64,000 nucleotides of DNA from an uncultured Collinsella sp. (GTDB taxonomy: Bacteria; Actinomycetota; Coriobacteriia; Coriobacteriales; Coriobacteriaceae): positions 28,572 to 92,571 of the forward strand of contig CAUBVH010000006.1 of the NCBI GenBank assembly GCA_958439425.1, in the 5' to 3' direction. The position numbers and the translations under genes are program-made. A model generated the notes under the pieces. That model was not told the origin of the DNA. It did no database searches and saw only the letters and a list, made by a program, of their open reading frames with translations. Within the stretch, counting starts at the first letter, position 1. Every line of letters begins with the position of its first letter. This document shows positions 42,693 to 51,637 of the stretch, in pieces.

Positions 42693-45137
42693 TTAGGCGT
42701 GGCCGCGCCAGCCGAGAACGCGCTGCTTCATGCCTTCGATGTCGAGCACGCCTTCGGCAAAGCCTTTGCGCACGAGCTCCTCGGGAACGAATTCGTCGTA
42801 GCGATCAAAGTAAGGCACCTCGCCGGGATAGACGAGTTCGATGGGGTCGAAGTCCTTCTCGGCCTCGGCGGCGAGCACCTCAAAGAACGTCTCCTCGTCG
42901 GCCTTCATCTTAAACTGCATAAAGTACGGGCGCGACGGATCGAGCCCTCGAAGGCCCAGCTCGGCGGCACATTTAATCTTGAGCATGCGCTCGAGCGCCA
43001 AAAAGGCGTAGCTGCCCAGCCAGGGGAAGAGCACCCAAGTGTCGCCGCCCAGGTTGATGAGCGGCTTGGTTCCCGCCCCCGAAATCTCGGCGGTATGACG
43101 AGCCTGCGCCAAGCGGGCCCGTGCGTTACCCATAAGGTACGGATATGTCGCGTGCTCGTTGAGCGCCTTGCGCATGCGCTCGAGCACATGCGTGTTAATG
43201 TCGCCGGGGCAGTCGCCAAAGTAGGCCGGCACCCGGCCCTTGACCTGCGTGGCAAAGACAGTGTGGCGCTTCCAGTCCACTTCCTCGACAATCCAACAGT
43301 GTCCGGCGATGGCGATGCGCTCACCGGGCGGGGGCGGATTAACGATCGTGCCCAGCTCGGCCGATTCGCTCCGGACGGTAAACTCCTCGTTTTCCTGGAA
43401 CACGGCGTAGAATTTAAAGTTGTTGATGATGCGCTCGCCCGCGAGACCCACGATGAGCCCGCCACCTTCGGTGACCTGGATATGGTCGATCTTAATGAGG
43501 TGACGTATCAGCACGCGGTAATCGTCTGCCGAGACACGGTGGAAATAGCTGAGCGTGAGCACGCGCTGGGCAAGTTCGGCCGGCGTGAGCTCGCCGGTGC
43601 TGGCGAGGGTCGACATAGTCTGGTGATAGAGCAGGCTGTAGGGGAGACGATCGAGCTCGGGTGGCTCGACCCACTTTTCCTCGCGATAGAGTTGTACGAG
43701 CGCGATACCCTGCAGGAGCTTCCAGGGAATGGTTTCGGGCATCATCGTGCGCGGCTCGGGCTCTTCCTCGCGCATGACAAACCACATCTCGGGCGGAAGA
43801 TCGCGACGGCCCGTGCGCCCCATGCGCTGCAAAAAGGAGCTGACGGTAAACGGCGCGTCAATCTGGAAGGCGCGCTCCAGGCGGCCGATATCGATACCGA
43901 GCTCCAACGTAGAGGTGGTGACGGTTGTCTGCGTCTGCTCCTCGTCGCGCATGAGCTCCTCGGCCGTCTCGCGTAGCGATGCCGAAAGATTGCCGTGATG
44001 GATGAGAAAACGGTCGGGCTCGTGCCGGCTCTCGCAGTAGCTGCGCAGCATGGAGCACACGGCCTCTGCCTCCTCGCGCGAGTTGGCAAAGACCAGGCAC
44101 TTGCGGCCGCGCGTATGCTCAAAGATATAGCCCATACCGGGGTCGACGTTGTCGGGTGCCGTGTCGGTGGGGTTGAGAAGCGCCTGCTCGGTCGCACGTG
44201 GGATGTCGACTTCGCCCTCGGGGGCCGAGGAAGTGCGACGGTCTTTGGGAGCGGCCTTGCCCCGCGCCTGCTCACGACGTTGACGGTGTTCTTCCTGTGT
44301 AAGCTGTCCGCTGTGGCACATGTCTTGTCCGGATGCGGGCAGCGCCGCGGGCGCCGCCGTCTCAATACGCTCGCAAGCAAGCACTTCGGCTTCTTGTGGA
44401 CCTGTGCCTACGAATCCTCGTTGCTGAGCCTGGGGGCCCGAGTTGTAGAAGTGCTCCATGGAGATGCGCCACACGCGGCGCGGTTCCTCAAAGCGGGGGA
44501 TAACGCAGTCGCGCCCCGTTCCCTTCGAGAGAAAAGCGCCCGTGCGCTCGGGGTCGCCGATGGTGGCCGAAAGGCCAATGCGTCGGGGCTGTACGCCGGC
44601 CATGCGCGAGAGTCGCTCGATAAGGCAGAGCGTCTGCCCGCCACGGTCGCCGCGCATGAGCGAGTGGACCTCATCGATGACCACATAGCGTAGGTCGCAG
44701 AACATGCGCGGGATCGCCATGTGCTTATGGATTAAGAGCGCCTCGAGCGACTCGGGCGTAATCTGCAAGATGCCGCTTGGCTTTTTGATGAGCTTGGCCT
44801 TGTGCGACTGCGAGACATCGCCATGCCAGTGCCAGACGGGGATGTCGGCTTCTTCGCACAGGTCATTGAGACGGACGAACTGATCATTGATGAGCGCTTT
44901 GAGGGGGCCGATGTAGAGGGCGCCCACGCTCGCGGGCGGGTTCTCCCAAAATTCGGTCAGGATGGGAAAGAAGGCTGCCTCGGTTTTGCCGGAAGCCGTG
45001 GATGCCGTCAGGAGCACATTATCTTGCGTGTTAAAGATGGCATCAGCTGCCGCAACCTGGATAGAGCGCAAGCTCTCCCAATCGTGGGAGTAGATGAAGT
45101 CTTGGATAAACGGGGCGTAGCGGTCAAAGGCGTTCAC
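42693..45137 (-). CDS. sngC: Shango-type SF2 helicase, Lhr/BrxHI-like (SngC)
   Basis: 814 residues from GTG 45137, preceded by AAGGAGG. Helicase motifs: TASTASGKTEAA (Walker A), VVIDEVHSL (DEVH), GLSATIGDP, and QRMGRTGRR (motif VI). The C-terminal half resembles Lhr-type helicases and the BrxHI helicase of type 2 BREX. A Lys/Arg/Glu-rich insert lies at about 270-325. It is the last gene of an operon with the ATPase and TerB protein, the composition of Shango, an anti-phage system. It likely acts on nucleic acid of the invading phage. Confidence 0.85.
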   Translation of the reverse strand: MNAFDRYAPFIQDFIYSHDWESLRSIQVAAADAIFNTQDNVLLTASTASGKTEAAFFPILTEFWENPPASVGALYIGPLKALINDQFVRLNDLCEEADIPVWHWHGDVSQSHKAKLIKKPSGILQITPESLEALLIHKHMAIPRMFCDLRYVVIDEVHSLMRGDRGGQTLCLIERLSRMAGVQPRRIGLSATIGDPERTGAFLSKGTGRDCVIPRFEEPRRVWRISMEHFYNSGPQAQQRGFVGTGPQEAEVLACERIETAAPAALPASGQDMCHSGQLTQEEHRQRREQARGKAAPKDRRTSSAPEGEVDIPRATEQALLNPTDTAPDNVDPGMGYIFEHTRGRKCLVFANSREEAEAVCSMLRSYCESRHEPDRFLIHHGNLSASLRETAEELMRDEEQTQTTVTTSTLELGIDIGRLERAFQIDAPFTVSSFLQRMGRTGRRDLPPEMWFVMREEEPEPRTMMPETIPWKLLQGIALVQLYREEKWVEPPELDRLPYSLLYHQTMSTLASTGELTPAELAQRVLTLSYFHRVSADDYRVLIRHLIKIDHIQVTEGGGLIVGLAGERIINNFKFYAVFQENEEFTVRSESAELGTIVNPPPPGERIAIAGHCWIVEEVDWKRHTVFATQVKGRVPAYFGDCPGDINTHVLERMRKALNEHATYPYLMGNARARLAQARHTAEISGAGTKPLINLGGDTWVLFPWLGSYAFLALERMLKIKCAAELGLRGLDPSRPYFMQFKMKADEETFFEVLAAEAEKDFDPIELVYPGEVPYFDRYDEFVPEELVRKGFAEGVLDIEGMKQRVLGWRGHA

Positions 45138-45220
45138 GGGGCCTCCTTTCAAAAGCGAATCTCTCAACGCGGCGGGCAGTGGCTTGCTGCATTACTGTTT
45201 CAACGTTTGCCCAGATAGAG

Positions 45221-45253
45221 CCTGCCAAAATAAACCTGTCCCTTTTTGGCAGG
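45221..45253 (-). repeat. GGGACAGG-core hairpin element, copy 4, inside the Shango operon
   Basis: CCTGCCAAAA (45221-45230) pairs perfectly with TTTTGGCAGG (45244-45253). Its reverse complement shares 31 consecutive bases with copy 1 at 21012-21050. It directly follows the sngB stop codon. Confidence 0.8.
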
Positions 45254-46558
45254 TTAGATGGTGAATTCGGCGAAGTTACGGTCGCCGCCTGCGGTATCGG
45301 TGTCGCCTGTTGCGGCTGCCGGCGCCAGCGCGTCGCCGCCGACGCTTTGCAGCAGCTCGGCCACGTTGGCGTCGGGGTTTTGGCATAGGATGTCGAGCAA
45401 CTCGATAAAGTCACGAATGACTTCACGCGGCGTCAGATGCGTGTCGGCTCCCACACGACCGAACTCGATCTTGAGGAAGTCCACCAAGTCGTTCTCGGTA
45501 AGCGTGGGCGTCCAGCCAAAGTAGCCGGCGTGAATTTGCATGAGTTTTTCGATGAGCACCAGTAGCTCCTCGTAGGTGAGCGGCTGCAGGCGGATGATGG
45601 GTGCGAGCATGTCCTTAAGGTCCTCACGCGCAAAGCGACCCTGAGCGAGTCGGCTGCGCAGAGCCTCGTAGGAGAACACGCCGCGGCGGCGGTCTTCGAT
45701 GGAGGTTGGCGTGCCGCCCATGATCATGCCCAGGTACTGCGCCTTGCCCTGAAGTGTGTCGTTGTACATGGTCAGGATCTTCTCGTAGTTGTACTGGCGC
45801 GTGATGGCATTGGGAATCTTATACAGATTCACGAGCTCGTCGATGAGCACCAGCATGCCCTTGTAGCCGCTGCAAACCAAAAAACGCGCGATGAGTTTGA
45901 CGTAGTCGTACCAATCGTCGTCGCTGATGATGGTCGAGGAGCCCAGCTCGACGCGCGCCTCGCTCTTGGTGCGGTATTCGCCGCGGATCCATTTGGTCAC
46001 GCGGCTCATGGCCTCTTCGTCGCCCTCGGATACGGCCATGCGGTAGCGGCGGAGCATACGGGTGAAGTCGAAGCCGTGGACCATCTCCTCGAGCGGGGCC
46101 AGTTGGGCATTGACGACCGACTCGTCGACGTCGGCACATGAGGCGACCCAGCGATCCAGAATAAGGTTGAGCGCACCGCCCTCGGGGCGCGTCTTGGTCG
46201 ATATATTGCGGATGAGCTCGCGGTAGGTGGCAAGGCCCTGTCCCTGACCGCCCTGCAGGCGGCGCTCGGGCGACAGGTCGGCATCAGCGACGACGAATCC
46301 CTCGCCCATGGCGTGCGTGCGGATGGTCTGGAGCAAAAAGCTCTTGCCGGCGCCGTAACGACCGACCAGAAAGCGGAAGCTCGCGCCACCGTCGGCGATG
46401 AGGCTCAGATCGGTGAGCAGGGCGCGGATCTCGACCTCGCGGCCTACGGTGATGTAAGGAAGGCCGATGCGCGGGACCACGCCGCCCTTGAGCGAGTTGA
46501 GAATGACGGCAGCGACGCGCTTGGGCACGCGAGGTGCTGCGGATGCGGTATCACTCAT
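45254..46558 (-). CDS. sngB: Shango-type ATPase, BrxD/DUF2791-like (SngB)
   Basis: 434 residues. The ATG overlaps the end of the TerB gene by eight bases. Residues about 55-75 hold Walker A (VGRYGAGKSFLLQ), and MLVLIDELVNLYKI is Walker B, followed by MGGTPTSIEDRRRGVFSYEALRSRL, characteristic of the DUF2791/BrxD ATPases. The last 35 residues are Ala/Thr/Gly-rich. It is the middle gene of the Shango operon and probably couples recognition by the TerB protein to the helicase. Confidence 0.87.
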   Translation of the reverse strand: MSDTASAAPRVPKRVAAVILNSLKGGVVPRIGLPYITVGREVEIRALLTDLSLIADGGASFRFLVGRYGAGKSFLLQTIRTHAMGEGFVVADADLSPERRLQGGQGQGLATYRELIRNISTKTRPEGGALNLILDRWVASCADVDESVVNAQLAPLEEMVHGFDFTRMLRRYRMAVSEGDEEAMSRVTKWIRGEYRTKSEARVELGSSTIISDDDWYDYVKLIARFLVCSGYKGMLVLIDELVNLYKIPNAITRQYNYEKILTMYNDTLQGKAQYLGMIMGGTPTSIEDRRRGVFSYEALRSRLAQGRFAREDLKDMLAPIIRLQPLTYEELLVLIEKLMQIHAGYFGWTPTLTENDLVDFLKIEFGRVGADTHLTPREVIRDFIELLDILCQNPDANVAELLQSVGGDALAPAAATGDTDTAGGDRNFAEFTI

Positions 46559-48311
46559 GGTCTAGGTATCCTCTCACGTCTGCTTCGTAGTCCTCGATAA
46601 TCTGCGGCCCTGCCGCGCTAAATTCAATTACGGTGTCGCCCACCAGGTCAAAGAGCGCCTCGTTGATGGTATCGACGAGCATGTCCTCGCTCTGCTCCGA
46701 TTGCGCTACCGCCGATTCCGCCTGTACTGCGTTGTGCTCGAGCAGCGCGCGGAGATAGGCGTCTGCGGCGGGCACGAGTTCGTTTGTGGCGTCAGCGGGC
46801 GTAGCAGCTGCGAACGCGGGCGTCGGCGCGAGAAGCGGTGCCACGACACCAAACTGTTCGGTGGATATGGTCGGCTCGTCGGACTCGTCCTGCCCTGCAG
46901 CCGCCGCGACCGCCTCGACCATCGCGTCGGCTACGGGCTCGGCTTCCGGTTGCCCTGAGTCCGCTGCCTCGGCTTCTGCGGACGCGCCGTCCTCGCGTTC
47001 CTCGTCAATCAAAAGCGCCTCGCGCGTTTGTGCGGCGGCGCTCCGAATATGCCCCAGCTGACTCAGATCGATATCGATCTTGACGGGCTGGTGTGCGGCG
47101 TCCCACGAAAGCCATGCCACAATCTCGTCATCGATAATCTTGGCCAGATATTTGGGGACCTTTTCTTCCTTAAGGGGGTGGGCAGGGTCCAGCGCCAGGC
47201 GCAGGCGTTGGTCGCAGGCGCGCATCATTTCACCGAGCTTGCTGCTCTTTTGCCTACTACCGTGGATACGCATGCATTCCCAAAAGCCGTTTTGGCAACG
47301 GTAGATATGGATGGGGTCCAGACGGTATTCGCAGTCCTCGTGGCGCTCGGGCGCAAAGAATACGGCCGAGGCAAACATGGTGTAGGGCATGGCCGTCTCC
47401 TCCCCAAATAAACTTGCCACGATGCCGGTCTTTCGGTGCGTGTCATAGTAGCGCGCCATGCGGACATACACGGCGCACGCCACGTGGCGCAGATCGCGGT
47501 GGTGGCTGCGGTCGAGCCGCGAGTTACTTAGGTTGTACGTGGAGAGGGCATTGATGGCGGCTATGAGTCGTTCCTCGCACGCCTCGTCGGACGGAAGGGG
47601 GAGCGTGGGCTCGGAGGCCTTGCGACGCTTGGGCGCCTGGTCCGACGGTGCCGGTGCTGGTACAAGGTCTCGTGCCGCGCGCCGCAGCTCGATAAGGGCG
47701 TTATCGAACATGACGGTTTTAGAGTCACGAAGCAGCTTGGGGTCGAGTCCGTGGAACACGGCGTAATCTTGCAGCCACACGCGCGCAAACCGGTCGATGC
47801 CGGGGTCGAAGGCGCGATAGACATCCCAAAAAGCCTTGATCAGGTTAAAACCATCGAGCGGATTATCTACGCCAATGCCGCAGATCAGCTCGTAGAGATA
47901 CAAGAAGGCAAACGAGGTCGATGTCTCCTCGATATTCCCGCGGCGCACTTGGGCACGCCAGGTAAAGTAGCCGCGCAACTGCCGGTCGCTCATGGCGTTG
48001 TAGGTGGGAAAGTACGACTTAAAGGTGCCGTTGTAGGGACAGTCGTCCTCAAAGTCGGCCATCAGCAGGCCTTGGCGGTAGAAAAGTTCGGCTTCCGAAA
48101 GCCAACGGCCCGCGCCGCCCTTTGGGTCTTCTTGCCAACGCGATATCTCACGCATCTTGCAGTATTGGTCGGGGAGGAAGTTCTGCATCTGTCGGCCGGT
48201 CTTGAGAATCGGCTCGTCTGCGTAGATTTCGTTTGAGAAGCGGGCGGACTGATGGGTCCGAGCCTCGGCCATAATGCGCTCGATGAGCATCTTGATGTCC
48301 TGGTCGGCCAC
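46551..48311 (-). CDS. sngA: Shango-type TerB-domain protein (SngA)
   Basis: 586 residues, GTG start after GAGGAGGAG. Residues about 65-200 form a TerB-N domain (YNAMSDRQLRGYFTWRAQVR, SFAFLYLYELICGIGVDNP). The C-terminal 50 residues match TerB-C (VDTINEALFDLVGDTVIEF, IEDYEADVRGYL). An Ala/Glu-rich linker (about 430-520) separates them. TerB-N/TerB-C proteins accompany an ATPase and helicase in Shango. It is first in the operon, which is ordered sngA-sngB-sngC. Confidence 0.87.
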   Translation of the reverse strand: MADQDIKMLIERIMAEARTHQSARFSNEIYADEPILKTGRQMQNFLPDQYCKMREISRWQEDPKGGAGRWLSEAELFYRQGLLMADFEDDCPYNGTFKSYFPTYNAMSDRQLRGYFTWRAQVRRGNIEETSTSFAFLYLYELICGIGVDNPLDGFNLIKAFWDVYRAFDPGIDRFARVWLQDYAVFHGLDPKLLRDSKTVMFDNALIELRRAARDLVPAPAPSDQAPKRRKASEPTLPLPSDEACEERLIAAINALSTYNLSNSRLDRSHHRDLRHVACAVYVRMARYYDTHRKTGIVASLFGEETAMPYTMFASAVFFAPERHEDCEYRLDPIHIYRCQNGFWECMRIHGSRQKSSKLGEMMRACDQRLRLALDPAHPLKEEKVPKYLAKIIDDEIVAWLSWDAAHQPVKIDIDLSQLGHIRSAAAQTREALLIDEEREDGASAEAEAADSGQPEAEPVADAMVEAVAAAAGQDESDEPTISTEQFGVVAPLLAPTPAFAAATPADATNELVPAADAYLRALLEHNAVQAESAVAQSEQSEDMLVDTINEALFDLVGDTVIEFSAAGPQIIEDYEADVRGYLDHE

Positions 48312-48347
48312 CGCTCCTCCTCTCGAACGCAGCTACGGTGACCTCAT

Positions 48348-48356
48348 ATCATAGCA
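48348..48356 (-). promoter_or_regulatory. Extended -10 promoter of the Shango operon
   Basis: On the minus strand TGCTATGAT gives an extended -10 (TGC plus TATGAT), about 37 bases before the sngA GTG. A weak TCGAAC lies 18 bases further upstream. Confidence 0.45.
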
Positions 48357-48398
48357 CAGCATCAAACAGATGTTCGAGATACCGCTACGTAGATAGAT

Positions 48399-49115
48399 TT
48401 AGAACAGGAGGGCGTAGATGACGGCGATGATGACGGAGGGAAGCATATTGGCAGTGCGGAAGGTCTGAGGACGGATAAGGTTGACGCCGACGCAGAAGAT
48501 GAGCATGGAGCCTACGAGCGAAAGGCTGTCGAGGGCTACCGTGGTCATGATGGGGGAGAGTGCACCGGCAAACAGCGTGATCGTCCCCTGGAACACGGCG
48601 ACGGGCAGGGCGGAAAAGATGCAGCCGCGGCCGAGCGAAGCCGTCATGGTGCAGACGATGATGCAGTCCAGTGCGCCCTTGAGGGCAAGCGTTGACCAGT
48701 CGCCGAGCAGGCCGTCCTGAATCGATCCCACAATGGCCATGGCGCCGATACACACGGTGAGTGAAGTCGAGACAAAAGCGTTGGTGAACTCGTTATCGCC
48801 CTCGCTGCCGGTTTTGCGCTTGAGCCATTCGCCAAGGTTCTCAATGGCGGCTTCCAAGTTGACGGCCTCGCCGATGAGCGAACCGAGCGCAAATGAGACG
48901 ATGAGCATGGTGGTACCGGTGGTCGACAGCGCCTTTCCATCGATAAGGAGCATCTTTTGCATGGTGCCGCCAAGGCCGATAAACAGGACGCACAGCCCCG
49001 ACGCTTTCATGAGCGTGTCTTGGATACGCGGTGTGATAAAGCGACCGCCCGCTAATCCCAAAAGACCGCCCGCAACTAAAAGGACAACGTTGATGATTGT
49101 TCCCAAGCCCGGCAT
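48399..49115 (-). CDS. DUF554 family membrane protein
   Basis: 238 residues; ATG 49115 after AGGAGGGC. Seven or so hydrophobic helices; MPGLGTIINVVLLVAGGLLG at the start and GSIQDGLLGDWSTLALKGALD in the middle are typical of DUF554 (YdfK/YqgA). These are predicted transporters of unknown substrate. It stands alone between the Shango operon and the secreted-protein locus. Confidence 0.9.
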   Translation of the reverse strand: MPGLGTIINVVLLVAGGLLGLAGGRFITPRIQDTLMKASGLCVLFIGLGGTMQKMLLIDGKALSTTGTTMLIVSFALGSLIGEAVNLEAAIENLGEWLKRKTGSEGDNEFTNAFVSTSLTVCIGAMAIVGSIQDGLLGDWSTLALKGALDCIIVCTMTASLGRGCIFSALPVAVFQGTITLFAGALSPIMTTVALDSLSLVGSMLIFCVGVNLIRPQTFRTANMLPSVIIAVIYALLF

Positions 49116-49233
49116 GAGCCCTCCTGTATTGAAGCCAACGTGGCAATCGTAGCAGAATGGAATGCGAGACACATCGCGACTCATCTAATACGTTATATAA
49201 GTGGTATTAGCAACGACGCGCAGTATTTAAGCC

Positions 49234-50664
49234 TCAGGTGGTTGTCGGGACATAGGGATAGTAGTCAAAGCGCAGTGTCATAAGCCGCTGTGGGGATTCA
49301 ATAGCCGCGGCGATGATATTGGCATCGCGGGTACGATCAAACCCTTCGAGTTCGATCTGATACGAGACGTCTTGCATAATGTCCAGACGTCGCCAGGCTA
49401 GGAGTGTGTCGCCATCGAATTCCAAGGTCTTGCCTCCGTCTGGGGCAACGGCGTATAGGCGCAATTTAGCGGTGGTTGCAGGGTCGACAACCGTGACCTT
49501 TTTAATTTCGTTTCGAGTATTCTTGGCGCCCAACAAGGTGAGCAGTGTTGGGGCCACGACCTCGCCCGATGGCAAAAAGACGACTTCGATGGATTCAGGA
49601 AATGCGATGATGGCCGACTTGCGGACGGGCTGATTGGCGGCGGCAACTTCGATGCTTGCAGCGTCGATGACCTCCGTGTGGTCGAGCGCGGCAAATACGC
49701 AGCAGTTACCTTCATCGATTTCTTGAGGATCAGCAAGCCCCAGACTGTCCGCGAGCTCGGGATCGTTTTGATCGGTAGCGGGCTCATTCGGTGCTTCGAA
49801 AGAAGCTGGGACGCTGTTTGTCGGCGATGACGTGTCGCCCGCACCCGCTTCCTTGTCCGCGCTCTCTTCTTGTATGGTTGCGTTGATGGGTTCGTCGTTT
49901 GAGGGGAGCGTCTTGGCGTCAAGCGCGGAGGGGAGAATTCCGATGGCTCCGGATCCGTTCCACTCCATTTCGAGAAGCGCCGGGTCAGCAAGAATGCGTT
50001 GCCTGCTTTGCGCGTGGGCGTCGATTTCAATAGGGCCTGCCTCAATCCCTCGTGTGAGGCTGAGTGATCCGGCTGGCTTCTCGAAATGAGCGTCTGTATC
50101 TTTGGTGCTGGCGGCGTAGAACAGCAGGGACGTTTCTCCCGCCGCGATGGCATCGGTGCCGGCTTTGGCCAGCCGCAACGATGCCGTGAATGAGAGGGTG
50201 GGCTGCGTGTCGTCTGCATTCGCGGCGGCGCAGCCCAGGCATATGCCGCCTCCTTTCTCGAAAAACGCACCGTCAAAGGCGACCTTCGCTCCGTTCGCCG
50301 AGTCATCGACCGAAGCGATGTCGATGCGCAGCTCTAAATTACATGGATCGCCATCTGCATCGAGCACAACCGAGCGCCACGTGCAGACGGCGCACCCCGC
50401 CTGGGAGCCGTTTGCCTTGTTCGAACGATTGATATCCACGACTATCGAGCCGTCCGTATTACGACGAAGGCATCCCGAGGTTGAGATCGCGGCCTGTGCG
50501 ATCGAAAAACGCTTGCACGCAATGGCGCTCGACGGATTTGGGGCGGAACTTAGGGCTGCTGGTAAGGAGTCTGCCATGACGGGAGTCGCCCAAGCGGCGA
50601 CAGGCGTTCCGGTTGCGAGCGCGCCGCAGAGTGCGACGACGGGCAAAAGGTTCTTCGATGCCAT
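49234..50664 (-). CDS. Secreted Cys-containing protein of unknown function
   Basis: 476 residues, ATG after AAGGAG. Signal peptide at about residues 1-30 (VVALCGALATGTPVAAWATP). The mature part has Cys clusters GCAVC (about 90-94), CLGCAA (about 141-146) and NCC (about 324-326), a low-complexity Asp/Glu/Pro linker near 270-320, and otherwise beta-rich sequence. No anchor at the C terminus (ends FDYYPYVPTTT). No family recognised. It is the last gene of a five-gene locus of exported proteins. Confidence 0.75.
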   Translation of the reverse strand: MASKNLLPVVALCGALATGTPVAAWATPVMADSLPAALSSAPNPSSAIACKRFSIAQAAISTSGCLRRNTDGSIVVDINRSNKANGSQAGCAVCTWRSVVLDADGDPCNLELRIDIASVDDSANGAKVAFDGAFFEKGGGICLGCAAANADDTQPTLSFTASLRLAKAGTDAIAAGETSLLFYAASTKDTDAHFEKPAGSLSLTRGIEAGPIEIDAHAQSRQRILADPALLEMEWNGSGAIGILPSALDAKTLPSNDEPINATIQEESADKEAGAGDTSSPTNSVPASFEAPNEPATDQNDPELADSLGLADPQEIDEGNCCVFAALDHTEVIDAASIEVAAANQPVRKSAIIAFPESIEVVFLPSGEVVAPTLLTLLGAKNTRNEIKKVTVVDPATTAKLRLYAVAPDGGKTLEFDGDTLLAWRRLDIMQDVSYQIELEGFDRTRDANIIAAAIESPQRLMTLRFDYYPYVPTTT

Positions 50665-50682
50665 GGGATCTCCTTAGCTAAT

Positions 50683-50964
50683 TTAGTGCGGCCTATCCGT
50701 GTTTTGTTTCTGGCTGTGTTTGATGTGCAGACCGAGGCCGGCGGTCCCCGCGCCTGCTGCTGTGGCACCTACTGCCAAGAGCCATCGTCTGTCGCCTGTC
50801 TGCGCCAACGGTTCCTCGCGGTCGCCGCGGTCGAGCTCCGAGAGATCGACCGTCACTTGCGTGGCGGCCTGTGCCTGTTCTTGCTGGGCAAAGGCCATGG
50901 CTGGCCCAAACGCTAGGATGCTGACGGTGGCGGCCAGGGCGATAGCCTTATGCCGTGTGCGCAC
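50683..50964 (-). CDS. Small sortase-anchored surface protein (LAQTGD)
   Basis: 93 residues from GTG 50964; this start gives a neat signal peptide (basic start, then IALAATVSILAFGPAMAFA). A TTG at 50994 is an alternative. After about 30 mature residues comes LAQTGDRR, a Gly/Ala helix and a basic tail (HIKHSQK), so nearly the whole protein is signal plus anchor. It overlaps the previous gene by 17 bases. It could be a small pilin-like or anchoring subunit for the neighbouring secreted proteins. Confidence 0.75.
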   Translation of the reverse strand: MRTRHKAIALAATVSILAFGPAMAFAQQEQAQAATQVTVDLSELDRGDREEPLAQTGDRRWLLAVGATAAGAGTAGLGLHIKHSQKQNTDRPH

Positions 50965-51547
50965 CGGGCTCGACCGTCCAGGTGATCGTTGCAACCTGAT
51001 CGCCTTCGCCGGTTACGCGGAAGATGTCGCGCGTGACGCGGGCGACGTTTCCGCTTGTCTTGAGCTTAATTTTGTCCGTGCCGCCGGCAATGCCCTGGTA
51101 GCCCATGTCGAAGGCTGCGTTCTTGGAAAGATCGAGGCCCGTCTCCTGCATTGCGGCGCTGGCGTTCTGGAGTGCGCCGTCGGGGCCGACCTTAAAGTCG
51201 ATGGAGTTCTGTGCGGTTCCGGCCTTGGCGTCGGCAGCAATGGTCCAGGTGTTCATGGCGTCGATCTTCATGTTGGTGACATGGATGCCGTAGGCCGAAT
51301 GATTGTCGATGGTGGTCGCGTCTTCCGAGGGGCCCTGAAGCGTGCCGTCGGCCTTGGCGACGAAGGGAATAACCGTCGGAACTTTGAACTCAACGTTGTC
51401 GATCTCGGTCCTGACCATTACTTTCGTGGTTCCAACGCGCCCGGCTGCCATAGCTGGCGTCGGGGCGGCGCCCATTGCGAGCGCGAGCGTGAGCCCTGCG
51501 CCCACGACGAGCGCTCTGGCTCCGCTCATGTTCCTGGTGATGTCCAT
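50948..51547 (-). CDS. Secreted beta-rich protein of unknown function
   Basis: 199 residues, ATG after AAAGGAAC. Signal peptide at residues about 8-34 (ending TPAMAAG). The mature protein is small and beta-rich and ends VATITWTVEPGAHTA, a strand reminiscent of the ending of WxL/pilin-like surface proteins. No Cys. Between an anchored small protein and a membrane protein in one operon, a structural surface role is plausible. Family not recognised. Confidence 0.75.
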   Translation of the reverse strand: MDITRNMSGARALVVGAGLTLALAMGAAPTPAMAAGRVGTTKVMVRTEIDNVEFKVPTVIPFVAKADGTLQGPSEDATTIDNHSAYGIHVTNMKIDAMNTWTIAADAKAGTAQNSIDFKVGPDGALQNASAAMQETGLDLSKNAAFDMGYQGIAGGTDKIKLKTSGNVARVTRDIFRVTGEGDQVATITWTVEPGAHTA

Positions 51548-51637
51548 GGTCGTTCCTTTCTATTCGCCGCGGGCCGTCCCCGCGATGATTGGACGAATGC
51601 TGGTGAATTGCGTGCGGTGCCGCGTCGGCCGGAAAAG

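Noticed and set aside
42693..48311. Type 2 BREX fragment (BrxD plus BrxHI)
   Set aside because: A TerB-N/TerB-C gene heads the operon and no pglX, brxC or pglZ is present; the set matches Shango better.
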